From: Berghia stephanieae
Taxonomy: Eukaryota; Mollusca; Gastropoda; Nudibranchia; Aeolidiidae
Direction of reading: 5' to 3'
DNA: 64,000 nt
Assembly (NCBI GenBank): GCA_034508935.3
Contig: CM067453.1
Coordinates: 6,242,908 to 6,306,907 of the forward strand
Shown: positions 11,502-22,900 of the stretch, piece after piece
Position numbering within the stretch: the stretch's first letter is position 1
Layout: each line of letters opens with the position of its first letter
The notes under the pieces: model-generated
The model's database searches: none
What the model saw: the letters and a program-made list of their open reading frames with translations, nothing else
Told to the model about the DNA's origin: nothing
Made by a program: the position numbers and the translations under genes

Positions 11502-14500
11502 ATATTTTACAAATTAACATTTGTGGAATCAGGAATAAAAAGACAGAGCTGAAGAAATTATTAAATGAAAAGGAAGTTCACATTGCTTTACTTCAGGAAA
11601 CCCTGTATAAAAATAGCGATCCATATATTGCTGGTTATACATACTATACCTGCAAATGTGACGACTGCCGTGGTGTTATTACTTATATAAGAAATGACAT
11701 CACGGGAGATGTTACTTCTAAACCATCACAGAACTCAACTGATGTACAGAAAGTCACCTTATGGCACCTAAATAAGAAATTTACCATTTACAATATTTAC
11801 AACCCTCCACGGTGTACTATAAACCTAACAGATCTAAACAGTTCCCAATACAACAACACAATAATTGCTGGTGACTTCAATGGCCACTCTCCACTATGGG
11901 GATACAAAAATCTAAACAACACAGGAAAAGAACTAGAAAAGCTTTGCAATACAACCAACCTCACCATTTTACAAAATGCAGACTCAGTCCCGACCCTTCT
12001 TCACAGAGCTCATATGTCCCTGAGTCATCCCGATCTAACCATCATCTCCTCTGACCTGAATTCTTGTCACATTAAAGTCCTGGATGAAATTGGCAGTGAC
12101 CATAAACCAATTTTAACACAAATAACAGTTCAAACACAGAAGAAAACATTTGAGCAGAAATCCAAATGGAATTTCAAGAAAGCAAACTGGGATGTTTTCA
12201 CAGCAACATTAGATGACCAGCTTCCAAAAATTACAGATACATCAAGTGTAGAACATTTAAACGAAGCCCTCACCAAAGCCATTCTTGCAGCTGCAAAAGC
12301 AGGAATTCCAAGAGGTAGTCGACAGAACTACAAACCCTTCTGGAGAAAAGAAATTGAAAAAGCAGTAAATGCAAGAAAGGAAACAAGGAAAAACTTAGAG
12401 GAAAACAAAACCATTAAAAACAAGATTGAGTACAATAAAGCATCGGCAATTGTCAAAAGAACTATTAACAACGCTAAAAGAAAGAAATGGGCAGACACAT
12501 GCGCTAATATTGACCTCAATCAAAATGGGAAAAAAGCATGGGCCTTACTTAATAATCTTAACAATGAAACCCCGAAAACCAACCCAAAGCCCATGAAAAC
12601 TACAGAAGGAACAATCGTAGATGACCAAAAAAAAGCCATGATCTTCAACAAACATTTTGCTTCAGTAAACAAGGCATCAAAAAGAAGTGAAAAGGACAAA
12701 AAATTGATTAAAGACCTTAAACATCAAGAAAAGGCCCCAAAAGCTATCTCATATCTGTTCAAAGAGGGCTTTACCATGTCAGAACTTCACAGAGCTATGA
12801 AAAAACTCAAGTTAAGGAAATCCCCTGGACCAGATAAGATACACAATGAAATGCTCCTGCATCTTAGCGTGAGAGGTAAACAGATGCTTCTCAAACTTAT
12901 AAATCTAACATGGGAGACAGGAATAGTACCAAGGGGATGGAAAAATGCTATTATAATTCCAATCTTAAAGAAAGATAAACCACCCGACGAAACGAAAAGT
13001 TACCGACCAATATCTCTCACCTCATGTGTTGGAAAGATCGCTGAGAGAATGGTAAATAACCGATTATACTGGTGGCTGGAGACATGTGGCCTACTAAATA
13101 AATATCAGGCAGGCTTTAGGATAGGGCAAAGAACAGAAGATCAATTGTTTAGATTAAGTCAAAAAATAATTGATGGCTTTCAAGATGGAAAACATACAGT
13201 CGCGGTTTTTGTTGATCTCCAACAGGCCTATGACAAAGTATGGAGGAAAGGGTTGTTATCAAAAATGATGGACTACGGAATTGATGGAAATCTCTACTTC
13301 TGGATTAAACAATTTCTCAGTAACAGAACAATCCAAACAAAAATTAATAACGGACTGTCAAACAGAGAAGTATTAGAGGAAGGTCTCCCACAAGGATCCT
13401 GCCTCAGCTGTACCCTCTTTCTTATTTTTATAAATGATCTACCAGAAGTATTACAGACAGAAAAGGCCCTATATGCTGACGATTTAGTTATGTGGTATAC
13501 TACGAAGCACCTACCAATAGCCTCCAATAGAATAAATGAAGATTTAGAAAGCTTAAACACCTTCTGTGATAAATGGAAATTAAAAGTAAATTGCAATAAA
13601 ACAGTCTACTCTATATTTACTAAGAGCCATCCTGTTTCCAAGAAAGAAATAACACTCTCCATCCAAGGCCATCGACTCGCGAAAGAAGAAAACCCCACAT
13701 ATTTGGGCATACAGTTAGACAGACAACTATCTCTGAACAAACACACTCAGAATGTAAAAATCAAAGCCACAAGGAGACTCCAGTTACTAAAACGACTAGC
13801 CAGTACTAATTGGGGAGCAGACAAAAACTCGCTTCGACAACTCTATTTAGGCTATGTGCGTTCCGTCATGGACTACAATTTAGCCCTCCAAAATGTAGGT
13901 AGTAAAAACACACACAAAACCTTGGACAGAGTACAAAACCAAGCCCTTCGCTTCATCTCCGGTGCCCTGAGATCGACACCCACAGCAGCATGTGAAATAC
14001 ATACTAATGTGGAACCACTTGGACTTCGCAGAGAATCAGCAGTGCTTGAAATGGTTGAAAGATACAAACGAAAAGAGGAAAACCATCCAAACAGAATTCT
14101 GGCAGAGAAATGGAAACCAAGAACAAGATTAAAACAAAAATCCCTGCTACACATTGCTAACAACTTGAATGAAAGACACAGACTCCCAGAAAACAGAGAA
14201 AAATCTATTTTAATCAGTCAAAAACCTCCATACGCCGAACTAAAACTTCCAAAACTAAAGACTAACCTCGTAGAAGAAACAACAAGAAATAGAAACAAAT
14301 CAGATATACAAACATTAGCAATGAAGACAATACAAGAATACCCAGACAACTGGATACATGTTTACACAGATGGATCTGCCCACAAAGGAACTAAAAATGC
14401 TGGGTATGGGTTTGTAGTAGAATACCCAGATAAAACCTGTGATAAAATCCACAATTCTTGCGGAAGCTCCTGCTCAAACTACGAGGCAGAGGCAGTTGCA

Positions 14501-15238
14501 ATAGAAGCCTCACTGCGACACCTCTCTTCTGTTTTCCAGCTAAACCCTTCAAAACTTCAAAACACTGTCATCTTCACAGACTCCAAATCGGTTCTCCAAG
14601 CTCTCGATTTAGATAAACTCTCCTCAACGTTCAATAGTTTAAGATCTCAACTAGATGAATTCCTTACAACACACAGAGTAGACTTATCTCTCCAGTGGAT
14701 ACCGGGACATTCAAATATACCAGGAAATGACAATGCAGACGGACTAGCCAGACTCGGATCAACGCTTTTACAACCATCATTTCCAGTATCCTTAGACACA
14801 GCGAAACAAATAATCAAAACAAATAAGAGAGAAGAATGGATGAACAGTTGGGCAATGAGCACCACGGGAAGATGTATGTTTTCCCATATGACCACTCCTG
14901 TAAAGACTGATTGCCTAAATAAGCTCAGAAGACACCAGCAAAGCATCATCTTTCAACTAAGAACACAACACATACCGCTCAACAACCATTTAAGCAAAAT
15001 TACAAAAGACACTTCCCCCTCCTGCCCCCTATGTCAACACCCCAATGAAACAGTAACACACCACTTGCTTGAATGTCAACCCTCTGAAGATCTGAGATGC
15101 ACATTCCTCCCACCAAATCCAAGCATCAGTAACACACTTTATAGTCACCTGGAACAACTACAAAAGACGTCTAACTTCTACGTCATGGCACAAGACCGAA
15201 GGGCTAGAGCTCAGGTGGTCGCTGGTTCGGATAAGTAA
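11453..15238 (+). CDS. LINE ORF2: endonuclease, reverse transcriptase, RNase H
   Basis: The reading frame is open from 11453 to a TAA at 15236-15238. Numbering from the TTG at 11498 gives about 1,246 residues. The APE-type endonuclease shows LLQET (E34), AGDFNGH (about 125-130) and GSDHKP (about 199-204). The RT domain (about 470-740) shows YRPISLTS, VDLQQAYDKVW, LPQGSCLS and the catalytic YADD near 658. RNase H (about 953-1085) has all acidic positions: VYTDGSA, YEAEA, FTDSKS and PGHSNIPGNDNAD. A CPLC...HHLLEC zinc-knuckle-like end follows near 1175. There are no internal stops. The first in-frame ATG comes only after the endonuclease core, so translation must start at a non-AUG codon or by re-initiation or frameshift from the small ORF ending at 11501. 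Confidence 0.92.
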   Translation, partial: SARKVSYWTKKFHKHLNILQINICGIRNKKTELKKLLNEKEVHIALLQETLYKNSDPYIAGYTYYTCKCDDCRGVITYIRNDITGDVTSKPSQNSTDVQKVTLWHLNKKFTIYNIYNPPRCTINLTDLNSSQYNNTIIAGDFNGHSPLWGYKNLNNTGKELEKLCNTTNLTILQNADSVPTLLHRAHMSLSHPDLTIISSDLNSCHIKVLDEIGSDHKPILTQITVQTQKKTFEQKSKWNFKKANWDVFTATLDDQLPKITDTSSVEHLNEALTKAILAAAKAGIPRGSRQNYKPFWRKEIEKAVNARKETRKNLEENKTIKNKIEYNKASAIVKRTINNAKRKKWADTCANIDLNQNGKKAWALLNNLNNETPKTNPKPMKTTEGTIVDDQKKAMIFNKHFASVNKASKRSEKDKKLIKDLKHQEKAPKAISYLFKEGFTMSELHRAMKKLKLRKSPGPDKIHNEMLLHLSVRGKQMLLKLINLTWETGIVPRGWKNAIIIPILKKDKPPDETKSYRPISLTSCVGKIAERMVNNRLYWWLETCGLLNKYQAGFRIGQRTEDQLFRLSQKIIDGFQDGKHTVAVFVDLQQAYDKVWRKGLLSKMMDYGIDGNLYFWIKQFLSNRTIQTKINNGLSNREVLEEGLPQGSCLSCTLFLIFINDLPEVLQTEKALYADDLVMWYTTKHLPIASNRINEDLESLNTFCDKWKLKVNCNKTVYSIFTKSHPVSKKEITLSIQGHRLAKEENPTYLGIQLDRQLSLNKHTQNVKIKATRRLQLLKRLASTNWGADKNSLRQLYLGYVRSVMDYNLALQNVGSKNTHKTLDRVQNQALRFISGALRSTPTAACEIHTNVEPLGLRRESAVLEMVERYKRKEENHPNRILAEKWKPRTRLKQKSLLHIANNLNERHRLPENREKSILISQKPPYAELKLPKLKTNLVEETTRNRNKSDIQTLAMKTIQEYPDNWIHVYTDGSAHKGTKNAGYGFVVEYPDKTCDKIHNSCGSSCSNYEAEAVAIEASLRHLSSVFQLNPSKLQNTVIFTDSKSVLQALDLDKLSSTFNSLRSQLDEFLTTHRVDLSLQWIPGHSNIPGNDNADGLARLGSTLLQPSFPVSLDTAKQIIKTNKREEWMNSWAMSTTGRCMFSHMTTPVKTDCLNKLRRHQQSIIFQLRTQHIPLNNHLSKITKDTSPSCPLCQHPNETVTHHLLECQPSEDLRCTFLPPNPSISNTLYSHLEQLQKTSNFYVMAQDRRARAQVVAGSDK

Positions 15239-15283
15239 GTAAGTGGACTTGTGAAATTCACTAATTGAAGACGAAAGAGAAGA

Positions 15284-15610
15284 GGGAGAAGAAGAAGAAG
15301 AAAGAAGAAGAAGAAGAAGAAGAAGAAGAAGAAGAAGAAGAAGAAGAAAAGAAGAAGAACAAGGACAAGAACAAGAACAAGAACAACAACAACAAGAACA
15401 AGAACAAGAAGAACAAGAACAAGAACAAGAAGAACAAGAACAAGAACAAAAAGAACAAGAACAAGAACAAGGAGGAGCAGGAGGAGGAGGAGGAGCTGAG
15501 GAGGGGGAGGGATGCGGAGAATGAAGATGATGATGATGATGAGATGAGAGGAGGAGGAGGAGGAGGAGGAGGAGGAGGAGGAGGAGGAGGAGGAGGAGGA
15601 GGAGAGAAGG
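15284..15610. repeat. Compound (GAA)n / (GAACAA)n / (GGA)n purine microsatellite
   Basis: GAA repeats, then AAGAAC/AACAAG hexamers, then GATGAT and a GGA array. It is an all-purine strand of about 320 bp right after the LINE insertion site. Frames through it are low-complexity artefacts. Confidence 0.95.
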
Positions 15611-15649
15611 AAGGGAAACATTTTCATTATATGAAAGACAACATGACAA

Positions 15650-15757
<108 letters not shown>

Positions 15758-15768
15758 GCACGGTTAGA

Positions 15769-16430
15769 TTAATTACAAATATTACATTTGCATGGCTGGC
15801 CATTCCATGAGAGGATATGATTTTTGAAAACATTAAAATTTGAAATTTTCCTGATGTGCTCGGGAAGTTCATTCCAAAGCACTGCAGCAGAATATCTGAA
15901 AGATCTTTTGCCATCAGACGTTGTTCTGACCCTTGGAATATCAAGGAGGTTTGAATATCTAAAATTGTATCTGTTATTTTTCAAAATGACCATATCAGAT
16001 AGACAAGGAGCGGCAATTTTGTATAAAATTTTAAACGTTTCCAAAGCAATTGTTCTCATTCGTCTTATTTGTAGGAAGGGGACTTTGGCCTTTGAAAGTA
16101 ATTGGTCGTAGGATTTTTTGTCATCTTCATAAATAAAACGCAGTGCTCTTTCTTGTATCCTTTCAAATTTATCACAATTAGTTTTAGAACAGAAATGCCA
16201 AGCTAGTGGACAGAAATTGAAATTTGACAATACAAAAGAGTGAAATATTGTTAACTTGTTCAATTTTTCAATTTTCCAAGCCTTTTTAAGACATTTAATT
16301 GCTGAGAAGCTTTACGGCAGATAGTTTTAATGTGTAAATCAAATTTTAGTTGGTAGTCTATGTCGATCCCTAGTAATTTTACAAATTCTTCACGTGTAGT
16401 GCATGCAGTAAACGGGGTGAGAAAAGAAAA
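15769..16430 (-). pseudogene. CR1/jockey-like LINE ORF2, 3' part
   Basis: On the minus strand, 15769-16263 encodes 165 uninterrupted codons of the region after the RT core: LSNFNFCPLAWHFC, QERALRFIYEDD, IRRMRTIALETFKI and SFRYSAAVLWNELPEHI, with a short Cys-containing end. Upstream, about 16263-16430 in a different frame, EFVKLLGIDIDYQLKFD and HIKTICRKASQQLNVLKRLG continue the same protein, so one frameshift near 16265 separates the two. The catalytic RT motifs are missing, so the copy is 5'-truncated. It is unrelated to the LINE at 10.5-15.2 kb. Confidence 0.8.
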
Positions 16431-16969
16431 ATTTACTTCTACTTCTACTTTTTATATGGTTTAAAATACCATTTGGCCATCTTTGTGAGGGTTTATTTTT
16501 TTGGCATATTTTACGAAATTATTCTGGCAGTGCTGCTTCTGCGACGTCGGTTGAACGTTTGATGTGTGGCGTAGGAATATGTCTTGTTGCAACGTGACAA
16601 CGAAGAAAATAACTGTGGTGCAAGCAACATTTCAGTCATTTTAGTCATCATTCCTGCACCTTACCTGGAGCGAAGAAAGACACAGTGTTATATTCCTATT
16701 AGGACTTTGAATAATTTTGCCGTTTTCTCCTTAAATTCTGTGTAAGTGTATGATATTCGTTTGATACCATTATTGGTAAAACAGAATTCTAACAAAGACA
16801 AAGTGACACCAGATTCAGTTGATTCACATTCACGCTGCACTTGAACTGTGATTCTGCCTTGAACTTGAAGTTTAATTTGGTTTACGACTGATTATCACAA
16901 TTTTTGTCTCATTATAATAAGTAAGCTCAGAAGTAATAATTTTAATACCCAAATCTGAATATTTCAAAA
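16431..16969 (+). promoter_or_regulatory. Upstream region of CREBZF
   Basis: Non-repetitive DNA between the LINE fragment and the CREBZF ATG. It contains a palindromic CGACGTCG (about 16541-16548), which is a CRE/ATF-like core, and CAACGTGACAACG at about 16590. A regulatory role is inferred only from position and motif. No TATA box is convincing. Confidence 0.3.
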
Positions 16970-18088
16970 ATGGCCGGGCTTGATTTTGAATTAGAATTTT
17001 TGGACCAGGATTTCCTCTTCGAATATGAAAGAGGAAATGCTGGTTCTTGTGGGTTGAATGTAGATGATCTTTTTGAACCCGAGTCAAAGATAAAGAACCC
17101 AGTATTTGGTGATGATCTTAGTTTAGCTTCGGCATTAAACTCAAGTTCAGATGATGATTTTTTAGCTTGTGCTTCAACAGATGTGTCCTACCCATTGGAG
17201 GGATTCCAGCCAGTTGAAGGTACCGAAATTGCAAAGAAACTTTCCCCGTGGCACGGATCCGATAGTGGGATGTCTGATTCATCACCTGCTTCAAGTCCCA
17301 ATCGAGCTGTTGAAGAAGATGCCACCCTTGTTCTCTCGTCTGCCCAGCAAAAATTGACAAATATGGATGTTTTGGACGTGAATGTTGAAGATATAGATTT
17401 CGACATTGATCAATACTCACCCTCTTCTTCCTACACGACATCACCTACTCACATACCCGAGGACCCAGTAGTTAACTCTAATACTGACAATGTCACTTTT
17501 GCTGATGACCTAATCACAGAAGAGGATGTTCAATACAAACATGCCTTAGAATTCTACAACTCCTCAGAAATGTTTTTGCCTTCATCAAATAAAAACAAAA
17601 CCCTCAAGCTCATAAAGGTTCAACATGTGGACGTTCCAGAGGATAAGTCTAGAAAAAATGCAATTCAGGCTAAGATAAACAGAGAAAAGAAGAAGGCTTA
17701 CATCAAAAGTTTGGAAGATGAAATTTCAACATTGAGGAGTGGCAATGCAAAGTTGACGTCAGAAAATAAGATAATGCAAAGCAACATGTCGGAACTGGAG
17801 GAGGAAGTTGAATATCTCAAATCAGTCTTGGTCAATTCAAGTTCACTGTCCAGTCTCTTAAAAAATATTTCAAATGTGAATGAGGTTAAGTTATCCGCTA
17901 CGTTGATTGGTAAAAAAAGATCAGTAAGTGATGATCATAGCTATGAATCTGTTCCTCAAAAGAGAGCTCGTCGAATCAATGAAAACTTGAAAAAAGCCGG
18001 AGTGTGCCTACATGTGAATGGTGGATCTGCTAGTTTAGAATTTTGTGCTCACTGTTCCAAATTGGCACATAAATCTTGTTTGAGTTAA
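16970..18088 (+). CDS. CREBZF: CREBZF/Zhangfei-like bZIP transcription factor (single exon)
   Basis: CREBZF is a nuclear bZIP protein that binds HCF-1 and modulates ATF/CREB and stress-response factors. The ATG at 16970 sits in a good context (CAAAAATGGC), and the 372-residue frame is uninterrupted. The N-terminal ~220 residues are acidic and Ser-rich, as in an activation domain. The basic region (about 226-242) reads KNAIQAKINREKKK. Asn-Arg stands where most bZIPs have Cys/Ser-Arg, a change shared with human Zhangfei. A leucine zipper follows to about 285. DHSY at about 321-325 fits the HCF-1 binding motif (D/E)HxY. The end, GVCLHVNGG...LEFCAHC, matches the human C-terminus GVCLHVDKDK...VEFCSAC. 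No introns interrupt it, and it reads opposite to the other three host genes. Identification is strong because three separate diagnostic blocks agree. Confidence 0.93.
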   Translation: MAGLDFELEFLDQDFLFEYERGNAGSCGLNVDDLFEPESKIKNPVFGDDLSLASALNSSSDDDFLACASTDVSYPLEGFQPVEGTEIAKKLSPWHGSDSGMSDSSPASSPNRAVEEDATLVLSSAQQKLTNMDVLDVNVEDIDFDIDQYSPSSSYTTSPTHIPEDPVVNSNTDNVTFADDLITEEDVQYKHALEFYNSSEMFLPSSNKNKTLKLIKVQHVDVPEDKSRKNAIQAKINREKKKAYIKSLEDEISTLRSGNAKLTSENKIMQSNMSELEEEVEYLKSVLVNSSSLSSLLKNISNVNEVKLSATLIGKKRSVSDDHSYESVPQKRARRINENLKKAGVCLHVNGGSASLEFCAHCSKLAHKSCLS

Positions 18089-18608
18089 TTACGACGTGAG
18101 ATTTTACATATTTCAGACAGTATTATTAAAACCTGCCGACTTATTAACATTATTATAGGGTGATCCAATACCTTAAAAAACGGTGCAAACCTACCTCGGT
18201 CAACCACATGACGATAAAGCTGTGAAGGTTGAAGTTCTGTGTAATTGCAGTTGACATTGATGGAGCAGCCCAGGACCAGGCGTGTCAAGACCCAAGATTT
18301 GCTAATTATTATGTTTAATCCATAGCTTATTGCATGTATTGAACTGTATTGGTTTCAGCTATCTTAGCTGATTGTAAAGAAATGTAAATGTGATTATATA
18401 TTTTTTTTCATTTGACCCAACTGGTGGATGTTGTATATTGTAAGTTTTTTTTTTTTTTTTTTTTTTTGTTTCTAAAGAATTACACTTTATCTTTCTAGGT
18501 GTGGGTTTGAGTAGCCCTGCTTGCACTGACCAACATGATTGGTCTCTGGGGTTGCTTTGGTATGGAAGAGACTTTAGGTCTTATTCGGTAAGAAATTTCA
18601 ATGAATGT

Positions 18609-18644
<36 letters not shown>

Positions 18645-21600
18645 AAAAAATTGTTTTTAATATTTTTATTTTTATTATTATATGGCACATTGCCTTTGAT
18701 AGAGTGCTAGAAAAGGTTTTTTTTATTGAAAGTATAATTATTTTTTTAACATACTTTTTTCGTTTCTAGACTATTGCATTAAGTTAGAATTTAACATAAT
18801 TTGTATAAACAAAAAATGTTTTTTAAACTTTTAACTTGTTAAGCATGCTATGGTGCATGGACCTAAGGTTAATTAATTTTTTTTCTAATATTATTTGTAC
18901 TATCAGTTAATTTTGTTCTAAGGATAATTTCTTCCTCTTTATCGAGACAACCGAGTGCACTTATTTTTGCTTTTATCATGCAGCGTTCATCAGGAAGAAA
19001 AGGCCATGTGAGGTGAAAGTCATTCATGTCTTGAATCCACCCCTTGATTGTGGGTTTCGGCTGTTCCTCACACACGATTACGTGGTGTGGTGTGCCACGT
19101 TTTCATGACAATGAATAACAAGTCTGGCTGTGGCAGGTTGAGTATCATATTTAATCGGTTCAATGAAAATGTCCTGTTAAGCTATTTCTGTTTCTTTTCT
19201 TGTTTTGTTGTATTATACTAAATCTTTGATAAGGAACCTGATTCTTAATTTGATATTTAAGATTAAGAAGATAATTAATAATTTTAGTTTCTGCATCATG
19301 CTGTAGCTGTGCACACACCAGGTTCAACTTCTCATCTATTTCCAGCTCAAAGTCAGTAGTTGATATTGCAAATGTTACTTTAGCATAGGAATGTGATTCT
19401 GAAATTGCTATGTCCACATATCTGATTCCTTCCTGACAGATTGTCATATGGTATGTGGAGTTTGAGCTGAATTTAATTTTATTTACGTAATTTAAGTGGA
19501 CCTTTTACCATATGTCTCTCTCTCCGTCCTCAATAGTTATTTCAAATTGATTACTGTGCTCATTTATGGTTCCTATTTTGGTCATGTTTATCAAGCTGTT
19601 CCCGGTTCAACTTTTGAAATTTTTATTCCAGCTTTGCTTTACCCACTAATTTTGTTTGTTTGAAACTTTACCCACGAGGATCTTCACTTTAATAAAGTAC
19701 CAGTTCTCCTAATCATCGCAGCTGGAGCAACGGCATTTGGGTGTGCTTTCTGCCACGTTCCACTCCTTGGGGGTTTTCACATCAAAAAGTTCCTTCAAGA
19801 TGGGCCATACAGGGTTATAGTGGTTTGTATTTTTACTACCTTTTTATTGTAATATATTGTGGAAATGCCGTCTTAGTTTGAATCTATACGGATACTTCTT
19901 TTTCAAGGATTTTAATTTCAACTCTCTATGTTCAGTTTGGCATCTCTTTTTCGCTAGCCATAAACAAACATTTTTTACAAATTTAATTTTTTTCTTTCTC
20001 TATCGGTAACTTCTTTTCAAGTTCCATCACCTTCTGATTCTTATCCTGAGAGGATTTTCTGTCTGGTCCGTCTTTATCATCGCCAGTGTGATTTTCAGAT
20101 ATATGCAAGTGAATTATGGGACATTTTTGTTGAACCGCTATTTTTAGGAACTCATGAATTTGGGATTGGGTAAGAGCCTTGATTGAAGGTGTGGCATTAA
20201 ATTTACTGTATCCATGTACATTTGACCCTGCTTACATAGATGGTATGATCAGGATATTATTTTCTCCCATATTGTCTTTTTTTTTTTAATGAATTATTGT
20301 TGTGTTTCATGTTAACAGATAAATTGTGATTGGAATTAAGGACGATGATATAGTTGGAGTTTTACTGGGCCATCTGCATATATAGATATCAGTTATGGTT
20401 TAAGATATTTTATATTTTTCTCTTATTTTAATTGAACAAATTCCAGTATGTTGAGCTGATAAGTAAGTAAAACTGTATTTTATGTAGTAATATGTTTAAT
20501 CTGTGACCAGGGTCAGAGAAAGCCCATATTTCTATATTTTGTCACATGCTGGGTGCTTTTTCCAACCTTTAAAAAAAAGTACTCAGTTTGAGTTTATTTT
20601 ATTTTTATTTTTTTTGTTATTATTTTTCATACTTTATCAAGAAATGGATTTTGATTAGTTAGGTTAGTATATTGCTTAAGTTGGAAAAATCATCCAGCAT
20701 GCAGACCCCCCCCCCCCCCCCCCCCCTCCCTTATGAACGGACTGGGGTGACTTTCCCTCTAAAGATTTTTGGCAAATTGGATTATATTTAGTTTTCTGGG
20801 TTATTTCTTATGTTGAAAAAAATCCTCTAATAATGTAGTCAACTACAAGCCTGAAAAAACTCAAAATGCTCCAAATTGGCTGATGCAAAGTCACTTCAAT
20901 TGAATGTAATTAATATTACTTTCTTTATGCTCAACTCATTGTATTTTGATTCTCTCATAGATATGGAAATTTAATAAACCTTAATTGTCTAGAACTAGAA
21001 TGGTTTCCTTATTTTCTAGTATACTTCTGCAGTTAAATAGAAATACCAACTTTAAATAGGATAACTTCCTTTTCCCTACAATTTACATAGCAGCTCTCAT
21101 TCAGCTTTGTGTTCATGTTTACTCCTGGAATTGTTTTATCAGATTTTGCTTTTGTCTTTCAAAAATTAAGTTTCTTACTCAAAGTTTAGAATATTTTTAG
21201 ACTATAAGAGGGATGGGGTTGTTGATTAAATAGAGATATTGATTATCATTGGTCATTTTTACTTTATCTGTTTCGCTGAAATGTAATTTTAATTCTTCAC
21301 GAAAACTTCAGGAGAGCTGCCATTGAGTTAGACTCATATGTAAAAAGATTTTGGGTTGGGGGATGGGGCTGTAATCTTAAATTGTTTCCTGTCTCTTCGA
21401 GTTGAAAACCACTAGCCTGTAGTCTCATTTTAAAATTATTTTGTATAACAATCTTGTCATTTCATAGAGGGATGTACCTACATTTTATTTTAAGTTGTTT
21501 TTTTATTCCTTTTAGCCCAAAGCATTTTGATTGGCCTGGGTGCTCCAGTTTAGTCAGATCTATCCAGAGAGGTGAAATGATCAAGGGTAGAATAAATAAA

Positions 21601-22900
21601 CGAGAATGGAGTGTGTTTATCAGTTGCCTATACCTGATCCAGGATGATATAAGTTATAATATTGATGGAGTTGCTCAATCTACAGTTATTGGGTTTGTTT
21701 TACACATTTTCTCCATAGTATTATCATAGATGTTTTCACATTAAGTTGATGATAAATTGCAAAGGAATTTTTTAAAATGCATTTGCTAACCTAGGTACCT
21801 CCTTTTATATGACAACACTGTTGTTTGCTATAAAGGCTTGGGTGTCTTTTTTTTTTTTCGATAACACCTAGGTATGGAAATGGGGATTTTGATTATTTAG
21901 CTAACTTTTCTCCATTATTCCACCAATTCAGTTGGCATTTATTAATATTTGAGAATACTTTCTGTTGAAGCTCTTGCAGCCAGTCCCTGAGGTCAGAAGT
22001 CACAAATTCTACATTGGTCCTCATTATTTTCTCACGAACATGTCCAAGGTGATTATTTAATTATTTATTTTTCTGTCTTTGTTTCTTCTTATTATTCTTA
22101 TTCTCCTTATTCTTTTTCTTCTTCTCTACTTGGATTTTGTGGATGTAATTTTAGTTTGATTATAGTATGTTTCATAAATCATATTTACATTATAGATTCT
22201 TCCCCCCGCCCCCCCCCCCCCCCCCCCCCCCTCCAGAACAACCCTTACGTTCATTAATGTTATGTCTTTGACAAAAAGACCAAGTCCATAATAATGTTTT
22301 ATTATTCATGAGATGTTAAGAATTTCTATTTATGGATATATTTTGTAAATTGTAATTTTGATAATCATAATTTTTGATGCCAATTGTTTTGATATCATCT
22401 CAATAATTTGGTAATGGTTTTTTCCCAGGTGTGACTTTGTGGTTGAATTGGGACTGGCTTCAAGACAATTGTTTGGGGTTCGTTGATACAATTTTGATCG
22501 CTGCAAATGGGTTGTTTGACTGTGTGTCTACACTACCGGTTAAGTTGATCTTGTTTATGATCGATATGCTAATGCCATTATTAATGTTGAATTGATGTAT
22601 ATATGTAAATATTTGATCGAAATGTAAAACGAAGAAAAAAGAAAACATTGATTTTAAAATTTATATTCGACTTCTGTTACTCATTTCCTTATTATTTTTT
22701 TACTTTAATTGTTCCATCACTCATCGCATTTAGAGAAAGGTATTTTGGTTTCCAAGCTTTTTTTTAAAGTATGTGATGGTAACTCGAGTATTATTATTAT
22801 TTGATAATGTTCACTTTCTTTAATTTCGATGAGTGATGTGTTTATTATTCTCCTCTAATTATAGATGGAGGCTTAGTTAACTCTTGCTATCTCTTTCATC
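18089..22900 (+). other. Downstream of CREBZF: probable 3' UTR then unassigned DNA
   Basis: The first several hundred bases are a plausible 3' UTR. A segment ending TTATTCG before GTAAGA at about 18591 could be a spliced 3' UTR exon. CT repeats lie at 18611-18640, poly(C) tracts at 20707-20726 and 22208-22232. A 50-codon open stretch at about 19690-19845 (hydrophobic, IIAAGATAFGCAF) has no recognised homologue. I see no gene. Confidence 0.4.

Larger units (their letters stand above)
10507..15241 (+). mobile_element. Full-length LINE (APE endonuclease, RT, RNase H type) with 12-bp TSD
   Basis: The element is flanked by the direct repeat AGTGGACTTGTG at 10495-10506 and 15242-15253, the mark of target-primed reverse transcription. 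It has about 950-990 bp of 5' leader, one long ORF, and essentially no 3' UTR. The ORF stop lies within a short TAAG repeat tail (15232-15241). A C-terminal RNase H after the RT places it in the I/Nimb/Ingi-like group by architecture; the exact clade would need a tree. No gag-like ORF1 is seen in the leader. Intact ends plus an intact ORF indicate a young copy. Confidence 0.9.
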
